Notes under the pieces: generated by a model
Seen by the model: only the letters and a program-made list of their open reading frames with translations
What the model was told of the DNA's origin: nothing
Database searches by the model: none
Shown here: one piece after another, positions 55,402 to 63,023 of the stretch
Numbering within the stretch: position 1 is the first letter of the stretch
Layout of the letters: each line of letters opens with the position of its first letter
Position numbers and translations under genes: made by a program
From: JBGPQJ01 sp963709295
GTDB lineage: Bacteria > Chloroflexota > Anaerolineae > Anaerolineales > Villigracilaceae
Reading direction: 5' to 3'
Assembly: GCA_963709295.1 (NCBI GenBank)
Contig: CAVPVW010000003.1
Span: 558,001-622,000, forward strand
DNA: 64,000 bases

Positions 55402-56989
55402 CTACTTCAAAGCGCAGGGTCTGCCTGCGCCATGCACGAGCGCATCGAAGGCGCGCTTGATCTTGCCGTAGTTGCCGTCCCGGTCGAGGGCGATGCCGCG
55501 GCCCAATCCCGGTGACCACTTGCCCGATGCCGATCTCGTTCACCTGTCCTTCGAGTTTTTCGAGCAGGGATGGGGCGCTGCCGGGCTCGGTGCTGCGCCC
55601 GTCAAAGATGACGTGGAGGTAGACGTTTTCCAATCCGCGTTCCTTCGCCAGCTTCAGCAAGGCCAGCGGATAATCGATCGAACCGTGTGAACTCTTCTCG
55701 GTCAGCAGGCCCAGCAGGTGCAGGCTGGTGCCGCGCCGTTTGACATCCTCGATCGTGGACAGGAACACTTCGTTGGTGAAGAACGAGCCATCCTTCATGG
55801 CCTGGTCCAGGCGGACGTCATCCTGCAGCACGACCCGCCCGGCGCCGATGTTCATATGCCCTGCCTCGGAGTTGCCCGCCTTGCCGGCCTTCAGACCGAC
55901 GGCATCCCCGGAGGCGTCCAAACGGCTGTGCGAATGGTTTGCGAGCAGGCCATCCCAGACCGGGGTGGGCGCCAGGTGGATGGGATTGGTCTCATCCAGC
56001 GGGCCGATTCCCCAGCCATCCAGGATGACCAGCAGCACGCGGCGTTTCCCGCCCCAGCTGTGGTCCGGAGCCAGCGTTGCACCGGTCATGGCTGCCGGCT
56101 GCGGCAGGCCAAGGGCTGCCAGGATCGTCGGAGCCACATCGGCCAGCTTTCCATCCTGAAGCTGCGGGTCGGATGGCGAGCGCGGATCGATGGCAATGAA
56201 CTCAACCGGGTTGGCCGTATGCGCCACGTGCGGCTCTCCGTCCGGACTGGTCATCGTCTCCAGGTTGCCATGGTCAGCCGTGATCAACACGACTGCATCG
56301 GCGGCAAGTGCCGCCTGGACCACTTCGCCCAGGTGGCGATCGACCAGGGCCGCACAGTCGAGCTTTGCCTGGTTGTTGGCGGTATGCCCGACCACATCCC
56401 CATTGGCAAAGTTGGTCACGATCAGGTCATAGTCCTCCTGCAGTCCGCGCAGCACCTGCTGCTTGACCTGCGGCAGGCTGAGTTCCGGGACCTGGTCGAA
56501 GGGAATGCCTTTCGGGGAGGGGATGCGCACATCGTCCTCCCCGGCGAACGGTCTGCTTATTCCCGCCGTTGAAGAAGAAAGTGACATGGGCGAACTTTTC
56601 GGACTCAGCTGTACGCAACTGGCGCAGGCCGGCCCGGCTGACGACCTCGCCCAGGGTATCCTGGAGTCTGGGACGGGGCAAAGGCCACCGGCAGATCCTT
56701 GAATTTCTCGTGGTAAAGGGTCAGGATGACAAAAGGCAATTGTGTGAAATCCGGGCGCGGGAAATGGGCAAAACCCGGCTTCGGTGAAAGCTTCGGTCAG
56801 TTCGATCTCGCGCTCTCCGCGCCGGCAGCAAAAGATGACCGCATCCCCGTCCCGGATGCGACCCACAGGCGAACCATCCTGCGTAAGAACGATCGGTTCC
56901 AGGGAATAATCGGTCTGCCCTTCGGCATACAAAGCCTGGACCATGCTGGCAAGGGCGATTGCACCACGCGGCATGCTATTCGTTGTCAT
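55402..56989 (-). CDS. gpmI: Circularly permuted GpmI-type phosphoglycerate mutase, about four frameshifts
   Basis: All parts of GpmI are present, but in permuted order. It begins (MTTNSMPRG) with the segment that normally lies mid-protein (ALYAEGQTDYSLEPIV, VGRIRDGDAVIF), then the C-terminal phosphatase half (NFANGDVVGHT, LITADHGNLE, AHTANPVEF, LADVAPTILAALGLPQP, MTGATLAP). After DHSWGGKR comes the normal N-terminus (VLLVILDGWGIGPLDETN, AGKAGNSEAGHMNIGAGRVV) and the first part of the phosphotransferase domain, ending FDALVHGAGRPCALK. The join is in frame. Frame slips near 56785, 56672, 56555 and 55505 are single-base. Repaired length about 529 residues equals normal GpmI. Confidence 0.88.
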
Positions 56990-57012
56990 TTTCGCTCCAC
57001 GCGCCTTTCCGG

Positions 57013-57785
57013 TCAGGCTAGAGAATTTACCTTCCCGCAGTGTGGGAACAAGTCGAGCAATTGGCGGAACTCATGAATGATGACATCCGGGCGGTTCTCA
57101 TCCGTGATGGTTACTTCAGCCAGTTCTTCAGGTGAGATCATGATGATGATCATCCCGAAACCGGCGGCGCGCGTGCCGGTCACGTCCCGCTTCAGGTTGT
57201 CGCCCACGTAGGCGCAGTCGGCCGGTTCGACCCCGGCGCGGCGGGCGGCTTCAAGTAAATGGATGGATCCGGCTTGCGTTTCCCGAAAACCGAGGAGAGC
57301 ACCACCGATTTGAAATACGGTGCTAATCCGTCCGCTTCCAGCCATTCGGGGATCTCGCGCGTACCGATCAGGTTGCTGATAATTCCCAGAGTGTAACCGC
57401 GGCGATTTAGTTCCTCCACCACGTCCCGGCCGGAGTCGACCACCACCCGCCGCCCATTGGCTTGGCGGAACTGGAAGGTCAGTTCTCCCGCCACCGGGGC
57501 AATCCGTTCCGGCGGGAAATCGGGGGTCAACCAGCGGGTCCACAATTCGGTCTCGGGAGCTTCGATCAAGTGCTCGAAGGCCCACTTGCGGTAGTCCTTG
57601 TAACGGGCATCCAGTTTTTCAAAGAATGCCAGCGGGTCTTCGTCCGTGCCAACCAGCTCGGTAATTTTGCGCCGCGCCAGGGATTGGTGCGCTTCATCTT
57701 TTACAAGGATCCGCAGGGTATTGCCTAGGTCCAGGAAAATCGCTTCAGTGTGGTTGGTCACGTTATCATCCATCGCGGGATACAT
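57013..57785 (-). CDS. HAD family hydrolase, one frameshift
   Basis: About 257 residues after correction. Motif I FLDLGNTLRI (Asp+2 replaced by Gly), II IISNLIGT, III KRKPDPS and IV YVGDNLKRD; cap motif LWTRWLTPDFPPERI. The frame slips near 57262; adding one base gives PSIYLEAARRAGVEPAD and the continuation to the stop at 57013. It lies between the permuted gpmI gene and another HAD gene that is clearly a paralogue. Confidence 0.87.
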
Positions 57786-57800
57786 ACTTATTGAAAGGAA

Positions 57801-58538
57801 CTAGCGTGGTGGGAAGATGTCCAAGAGATCAGTAAGCTCGTTGATGATCCGGTCGGGTTTGACCTCGCCCTTGGGAGGTTCCTTCTTGAGGGTTTCCGGT
57901 TCCAGGAAGATGATGGACATCCCGTATCCGGCGGCCTGGGTGCCCTCCACATCGCGTAAGAGGTTATCGCCCACATAAACGCATTTGGCAGGTTCAACGC
58001 CAATCCGTCGCGCCGCTTCCCAGTAGATCTCCGGGTTAGGTTTGCGGATACCGAGTTTGGACGAGAGCACGACTGCCTTGAAATAATCCGTCAGGTGGTC
58101 TGCCTCCAGCCAGTCGGGAATCTCGGTCTCGGTGATGGTGTTGGCGATGATGCCCAGCAGATATCCCCGGTCGCTGAGTTCGAGAACCACTTTGGAGACA
58201 TCCGGACGCGGCACCCGCCTTCCGTCGCAGTCGCGCCACAGGCGGGTCAGTTTTCCGGAGAGGGGTCCGATCTTTTCCGCCGGGAAATCCGGCAGCATCC
58301 ATTGAGTCCACATTTCTTTTTCGGAGGCTTCGATCAATTGTTCCTTGGCTCGTTTCCGCAGGACCTGGTACCTGTTTTCCAGATGTTCAAAAAACTCGTC
58401 CGGAGACATATGCGTACCGGTCAGCTTCACCATCTGCCGTTTTGAATTGACCATGAACCCTTCGTCCTTGAGGACGACCCTGAGTGTATTTCCGACATCC
58501 AGAATGACTGCTTCGATGTTCTTTTCTTTGCCGGTCAT
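57801..58538 (-). CDS. HAD family hydrolase, first gene of the operon
   Basis: 245 residues from ATG 58538 (MTGKEKNIEAVILDVGNTLRV), preceded by GGAGG. Motif I LDVGNTLR (Asp+2 replaced by Gly), II IIANTITE, III IRKPNPE and IV YVGDNLLRD; cap motif MWTQWMLPDFPAEKI. Intact. It is the first of nine genes running to the MFS transporter and is directly downstream of the operator-bearing promoter. Confidence 0.9.
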   Translation of the reverse strand: MTGKEKNIEAVILDVGNTLRVVLKDEGFMVNSKRQMVKLTGTHMSPDEFFEHLENRYQVLRKRAKEQLIEASEKEMWTQWMLPDFPAEKIGPLSGKLTRLWRDCDGRRVPRPDVSKVVLELSDRGYLLGIIANTITETEIPDWLEADHLTDYFKAVVLSSKLGIRKPNPEIYWEAARRIGVEPAKCVYVGDNLLRDVEGTQAAGYGMSIIFLEPETLKKEPPKGEVKPDRIINELTDLLDIFPPR

Positions 58539-58597
58539 TAAGCCTCCAAATTCATCAAAAGTAAGCAAAATTGGAAATTTTGAAAGATTTACTTCAT

Positions 58598-58632
58598 TTG
58601 TACATAGTACAACAATTTACAAGTTATTGCAA
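58598..58632 (-). promoter_or_regulatory. Promoter of the HAD-gpmI-kinase operon with embedded operator
   Basis: On the minus strand TTGCAA (58627-58632), 17-bp spacer, TACTAT (58604-58609). The -10 lies in the perfect palindrome TTGTAC-N3-GTACAA (58598-58612). It shares about 25 nearly identical bases with the rpiR promoter at 48504-48538, so the RpiR protein is the likely binder. Confidence 0.82.
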
Positions 58633-58651
58633 GAGGAGTTTCAAAAAAGTA

Positions 58652-58680
58652 TTGACTTTTACCCCGGCAATGTGTAAACT
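58652..58680 (+). promoter_or_regulatory. lacI-uxaE operon promoter
   Basis: TTGACT (58652-58657), 17-bp spacer, TAAACT (58675-58680). It is upstream of the LacI operator and divergent from the HAD operon promoter. Confidence 0.7.
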
Positions 58681-58696
58681 ATTGTTTAAGGAAATT

Positions 58697-58708
58697 GCAC
58701 ACGTGTGC
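58697..58708. promoter_or_regulatory. LacI-family operator
   Basis: Perfect palindrome GCACACGTGTGC with a central CpG step, as LacI-family sites have. It lies between the -10 box and the regulator's ATG, so repression would be autoregulatory. Confidence 0.75.
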
Positions 58709-58711
58709 GCT

Positions 58712-59743
58712 ATGAATTCTATGCCTGCCACCATCAAAGATATCGCCAAACGTGCGGGGGTCTCCCACTCCACAGTTTCTAGGGCGTTGCGTGGCAGTTC
58801 ACTGATTTCCGAAGATACCTCCGAGCGCATTCGCCTGATCGCTCTGGAGATGGGTTACCACCCCAGTGCTGCCGCTCGCAGCTTGAAGACCAACCAGACC
58901 AAAGCCCTGGGTGTGATCGTCCGCAACATCGACGACCCCTTCTTTAGCGAAATCCTGCAGGGGATCGAAGACATCGCTCAAGGGGAAGGCTACAGTCTCT
59001 TCATATCTTCGTCCCAGAATGAAACCGACCGCGAGAAGATGATTGTCAATGCCATGCGTGAGCACCGGGTCGACGGCGTCATCATCTGTTCGACAGCGTT
59101 CAGTTCCAGCCAGAGCCGGGAATTCGTGGAACACAGCGTCCCCATCGTCGTGATCAATAACCAGGCGGCTGAGGATTACCGTTACGCCATCCACCACGAC
59201 GACGTGGACGGCGGCCGGCAGATCGCCCGCCACTTGATCGACCTGGGGCATCGGCGCATCGCCTACCTTGGCAATTCAATCTCGGGTCGCACGACCCTCG
59301 ACCGTCTGTCCGGTTTCCAAAAGGAGATGCAGTCAGCTGGACTGCCGATCCCGTCAGGATATATCCATCAGGTGCCAGGCGGCGAACCTGAGCATGGGCT
59401 GGCTGGGGCGGATCATTTTCTTAACCTGGCCGACCGGCCCACAGCGCTGGTATGCTTCAACGACATGATGGCGATCGGGGTGCTCAAGGGATTGCACACG
59501 GCGGGGATACGCGTACCGCATGAAATCTCAGTGACTGGTTTCGACAACATCGTTCTTTCCGCATACACCACTCCCCCACTTACCACTTTCGACCAGCCCA
59601 AGCACTTCATCGGGGCGGAGGCTGCCCGTCTGCTTCTGGGCATGCTCAGAACAGACCCGGATAAGAACACGAACGGTCTCAAAAGCCAGATGTTGAAGGG
59701 CCGCCTTCTTGCCCGCGCATCCACAGCACCTCCCTCAGGATAA
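58712..59743 (+). CDS. LacI family transcriptional regulator
   Basis: 343 residues from ATG 58712 (MNSMPATIKDIAKRAGV); ATG 58721 is also possible. The LacI helix-turn-helix is TIKDIAKRAGVSHSTVSRAL, with the hinge helix HPSAAARSLKTNQT, then a periplasmic-binding-protein-like sensor domain (ALGVIVRNIDDPFFSEILQG, DRPTALVCFNDMMAIG, ISVTGFDNI). An upstream frame to 58571 would read through the promoter, so I reject it. It likely controls the uxaE-SDR-larA-gnd operon and responds to a sugar acid (inference). Confidence 0.94.
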   Translation: MNSMPATIKDIAKRAGVSHSTVSRALRGSSLISEDTSERIRLIALEMGYHPSAAARSLKTNQTKALGVIVRNIDDPFFSEILQGIEDIAQGEGYSLFISSSQNETDREKMIVNAMREHRVDGVIICSTAFSSSQSREFVEHSVPIVVINNQAAEDYRYAIHHDDVDGGRQIARHLIDLGHRRIAYLGNSISGRTTLDRLSGFQKEMQSAGLPIPSGYIHQVPGGEPEHGLAGADHFLNLADRPTALVCFNDMMAIGVLKGLHTAGIRVPHEISVTGFDNIVLSAYTTPPLTTFDQPKHFIGAEAARLLLGMLRTDPDKNTNGLKSQMLKGRLLARASTAPPSG

Positions 59744-59745
59744 AA

Positions 59746-60909
59746 ATGCTTACTCCTATCTCCCTGTCCCCTTCCTTCGGCTTCGGCGACAGACTTGGCC
59801 TGGCGACTCCCGGTCACATCGCGGCGGTGCGCGGCACCGGCCTAGCGCCGGTCTTCGCCCAGCAGTCCGTGCGCGAGAACACCCGCACCGGCCGAACCCC
59901 GCTGCAGGTGCTGGAGGATGCCCGCAGGGCTGTCGAAGCCGCCGGGTGGGATGCTCCCTGGGGGGCGGATGCCGACCACCTGAAAACTGTCGACGACCTG
60001 CCTCCCTTTGTCGAGGCCGGCTACACTCTCTTCACCGTCGACCCGGGAGAGCATGTGGACAACGCGGCCTCCATCGATCCGCTTCCCGTTCTCCGGGAAA
60101 AAGCCAAAAGGCTGGACTGGGACCAGCTTGAAGCGCGCTACCTCAAATCCACATCTGAACAACCCTGGGGACAGTTCGACCCCGAGTCGCTGATGCGGGC
60201 GGCTGTTAAATACGGCCGGGCGATCGCGCATTCGGCGTCCCTGCACAACCGCCTCAAGATGATGAAGGACAGCTTCGATTTTGAGGTGTCGGTGGATGAG
60301 ACCGATGCCCCCACCACGCCCCTCGAGCATTATTTCATCGCCAACGAACTGACCCAATCGGGTGTACGCTTCTCATCGCTGGCACCTCGCTTCATCGGGA
60401 GCTTCGAGAAAGGCGTGGATTACATCGGAGATGTCGCTGCGCTGGATGCAGAGTTGGCACGGCATGCCGCGGTGACCAAACACTTCGACACCTACAAGAT
60501 CAGCCTGCATTCAGGCTCGGATAAATTCAGCGTTTACCCTTTACTGGTAAAACACTGGGGCAACCGGCTGCATATCAAAACGGCAGGGACCTCCTACCTC
60601 GAGGCTCTGCGTACCCTGGCGGTTACCGAACCCTATCTCTTTGAGCGGACCTGGGCACTCGGCCTTGAGCGCTACGGGGAAGACCGCGCAACTTATCATG
60701 TCTCAGCGGATCCACAAAAGATCGCCTCTGGCCTGTCGCTTGCAGCCCTCCTGGATGATTTCCACGCCCGCGAGATCCTGCATGTGACCTTCGGCTCCGC
60801 GCTGATGCAGTTTGGACCTGAAATAAAGGCTGCACTCATCAGACACATGGACTTGTACACTTCAAATTTACAAAAACATTTCCGGAAACATTTGGATTTA
60901 TTGACGTAG
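59746..60909 (+). CDS. uxaE: UxaE-type tagaturonate/fructuronate epimerase
   Basis: 387 residues, similar along its length to the UxaE family described in Thermotoga maritima, which interconverts D-tagaturonate and D-fructuronate. Recognisable stretches are SPSFGFGDRLGLATPGH, WGADADHLKT, FTVDPGEHVDN, KISLHSGSDKFSVYP and HIKTAGTSYLEALR, with Asp/His residues expected to bind metal. It starts 2 bp after the lacI stop and is followed by an SDR of the mannonate-dehydrogenase type. The identity of the sugar acid is inferred from family and neighbours. Confidence 0.85.
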   Translation: MLTPISLSPSFGFGDRLGLATPGHIAAVRGTGLAPVFAQQSVRENTRTGRTPLQVLEDARRAVEAAGWDAPWGADADHLKTVDDLPPFVEAGYTLFTVDPGEHVDNAASIDPLPVLREKAKRLDWDQLEARYLKSTSEQPWGQFDPESLMRAAVKYGRAIAHSASLHNRLKMMKDSFDFEVSVDETDAPTTPLEHYFIANELTQSGVRFSSLAPRFIGSFEKGVDYIGDVAALDAELARHAAVTKHFDTYKISLHSGSDKFSVYPLLVKHWGNRLHIKTAGTSYLEALRTLAVTEPYLFERTWALGLERYGEDRATYHVSADPQKIASGLSLAALLDDFHAREILHVTFGSALMQFGPEIKAALIRHMDLYTSNLQKHFRKHLDLLT

Positions 60910-60918
60910 GAAAAGACC

Positions 60919-61722
60919 ATGCCAACTTTTACTCTCGATCAAAAGGTCGCTGTAGTCACCGGCGGAGCCGGTGTGCTGTGCGATTCCATGTGCCGCGCTC
61001 TTGCGCAAGCCGGAGCCCGGGTCGCCGTGCTGGATCTGCGCGAGGATTCCGCCGAAGCGCTTGCCGCTGAACTAGGCAACGGCGCGATTGGCGTCGCCTG
61101 CGATGTGCTCGATCGCGCCAGCATCGAGACTGCCGCCGAGCAGGTGCTGAAAAAATTTGGTCGCGTGGACATCCTCATCAACGGCGCGGGCGGCAACAAA
61201 CCGCAGGCCACCACCAACCCGGAGCAGCCCTTTTTCGACCTGCCCGCTGACGCCCTGCGTTGGGTCTTCGACCTGAACCTGATGGGCACCCTCCTGCCCA
61301 GCCAGGTTTTTGGGAAGATCATGGCAAAACAAAAAAACGGCGTCATCCTCAACATTTCCTCGATGAATGCCTTCCGCCCGCTGACTCGCATCCCGGCCTA
61401 CTCGGCGGCAAAGGCAGGCGTGAGCAATTTCACCCAGTGGCTGGCGGTCCACATGGCGCAGGAATACAGTCCGGAGATTCGTGTCAACGCCATCGCCCCA
61501 GGCTTTTTTGTCGGCGACCAGAACCGAAAGCTGCTCTTGAACGAAGACGGTTCGCTCACCCCGCGCGGACAGTCCATCATCGCCCACACCCCGCTGGCGC
61601 GCTTTGGCAACCCCGACGACCTGTTGGGAACCGTCCTGTGGCTGGTCTCCCCCGCCTCTGAGTTCGTCACCGGCATCGTCGTCCCCGTGGACGGCGGCTT
61701 CTCAGCATTCAGTGGAGTATGA
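60919..61722 (+). CDS. SDR family oxidoreductase, D-mannonate oxidoreductase-like
   Basis: 267 residues. Rossmann motif VVTGGAGVLCDSMCRALA, NGAGG, catalytic Ser in NISSMNAF and YSAAK (Tyr-x3-Lys), then VNAIAPGFFVGDQNRKLL, typical of the UxuB/YjmF-type mannonate oxidoreductases. Its likely reaction is fructuronate to D-mannonate with NAD(P)H. It is 9 bp after uxaE. Confidence 0.85.
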   Translation: MPTFTLDQKVAVVTGGAGVLCDSMCRALAQAGARVAVLDLREDSAEALAAELGNGAIGVACDVLDRASIETAAEQVLKKFGRVDILINGAGGNKPQATTNPEQPFFDLPADALRWVFDLNLMGTLLPSQVFGKIMAKQKNGVILNISSMNAFRPLTRIPAYSAAKAGVSNFTQWLAVHMAQEYSPEIRVNAIAPGFFVGDQNRKLLLNEDGSLTPRGQSIIAHTPLARFGNPDDLLGTVLWLVSPASEFVTGIVVPVDGGFSAFSGV

Positions 61723-61726
61723 GCAA

Positions 61727-62983
61727 ATGGTGATCGGGCAGGGATTCGCGGATCGGATACTCACGGATGATGAAATCCGTACCATCGTGCGCGAGTCACT
61801 CGAATCACTTCGACTGGATGACAAACGCGTGCTGGTCATCATCCCCGATGGGACGCGCAGCATGCCCATGCCTTTGATGTTTTCGCTGTTCGATGAATTT
61901 CTCGGCAAGCGCGTCAAAGCGCTGGATTATCTCGTAGCGCTGGGTACGCACCAGCCAATGAGCGACTCGCAGTTGGGTAAACTCATCGGTCAACCGGTAA
62001 TCAAGGGGTGGGTGGGTACAAGCCGCATTTACAACCACGCGTGGCAGGACCCGGCCAACTTCGCCCTGATAGGCACCATACCTGCCAGCGAAATTAAGAA
62101 GATCACAAACGGATTGATGTCACAGGATGTTCCTGTCCGCCTGAACAAGCTCATTTTTGAATATGACCAGCTCATCGTCTGCGGACCTGTCTTCCCGCAC
62201 GAGGTGGTCGGCTTCTCGGGCGGCAACAAATACTTCTTCCCCGGCATCGCCGGCTCCGAGATCATCAACTTCACCCACTGGCTGGGGGCGGTTATCACCA
62301 ACTATCAGGTCATCGGGGCAGGCTACACTCCCGTACGCGCCGTGATTGACCGCGCCGCCTCTTTTATCGACCGTCCCAAGGCGTGCTTGGCGCTGGTGGT
62401 CACTCATGAAAGCCTCTCAGGGATGTATTTCGGAACGCCTGAGGAGGCGTGGCAGTCCGCTGCGAATTTATCCGCACAGAAACACATCCACTATTTAGAC
62501 AAGCCTTTCAAACGTGTGCTATCCATCATGCCGGAGATGTACGATGACCTGTGGACCGCTGCCAAGGGCATGTACAAGATGGAACCGGTTGTGGCGGATG
62601 GCGGTGAGGTGGTCATTTACGCGCCGCACCTCACCGAGGTCAGTTATACCCACGGCAAACTGATTGACGAGATCGGCTATCACTGCCGCGATTACTTCAT
62701 GAAGCAGTGGGATAAATTCAAAGATTATCCAGGCGGCGTGCTGGCACACTCGACCCATGTCAAAGGGATGGGGACCTACGACCCTCAGACTGGTATCGAG
62801 TCATCGCGCATCCGCGTCACCCTGGCCACCGGAATTTCAGAGGAGCGCTGCCGACACATTAACTTGGGCTATCTCGACCCGGCAACGATCAACCTGGAGG
62901 AATGGAAAGGCCGCGAGGCCGAAGGCATTCTCTACGTCCCCCGGGCTGGAGAAATGCTTTACCGAGTGAAAACCAGACCCTGA
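61727..62983 (+). CDS. LarA-like nickel-pincer racemase/epimerase
   Basis: 419 residues from ATG 61727, with GGAG 9 bp upstream (GTG 61712 is also possible). Conserved LarA residues are visible: Asp41 and Arg44 in PDGTRSMP, His75 in LGTHQPMS, His158 in FPHEVVGFSGG and Lys168 in GGNKYFFPG, which in LarA attaches the nickel pincer cofactor; the His158-Lys168 spacing of 10 equals H174-K184 of Lactiplantibacillus LarA. In this operon a sugar acid (mannonate/gluconate C2 epimerisation) is more likely than lactate. No larBCE genes are in the window. Confidence 0.87.
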   Translation: MVIGQGFADRILTDDEIRTIVRESLESLRLDDKRVLVIIPDGTRSMPMPLMFSLFDEFLGKRVKALDYLVALGTHQPMSDSQLGKLIGQPVIKGWVGTSRIYNHAWQDPANFALIGTIPASEIKKITNGLMSQDVPVRLNKLIFEYDQLIVCGPVFPHEVVGFSGGNKYFFPGIAGSEIINFTHWLGAVITNYQVIGAGYTPVRAVIDRAASFIDRPKACLALVVTHESLSGMYFGTPEEAWQSAANLSAQKHIHYLDKPFKRVLSIMPEMYDDLWTAAKGMYKMEPVVADGGEVVIYAPHLTEVSYTHGKLIDEIGYHCRDYFMKQWDKFKDYPGGVLAHSTHVKGMGTYDPQTGIESSRIRVTLATGISEERCRHINLGYLDPATINLEEWKGREAEGILYVPRAGEMLYRVKTRP

Positions 62984-63023
62984 AACGGTCTTCTAACCAC
63001 ATCATCTAGAAAAGGAAAACCAT

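Noticed and set aside
55402..56989. Tandem gpmI copies collapsed by assembly as the cause of the permutation
   Set aside because: Not excluded, but less likely: the junction is in frame with no stop or start, the ends fall at one loop, and the total length equals one gene.
58571..58711. Longer LacI N-terminus
   Set aside because: It would cover the promoter and operator, and the helix-turn-helix of LacI proteins starts right at the chosen ATG.
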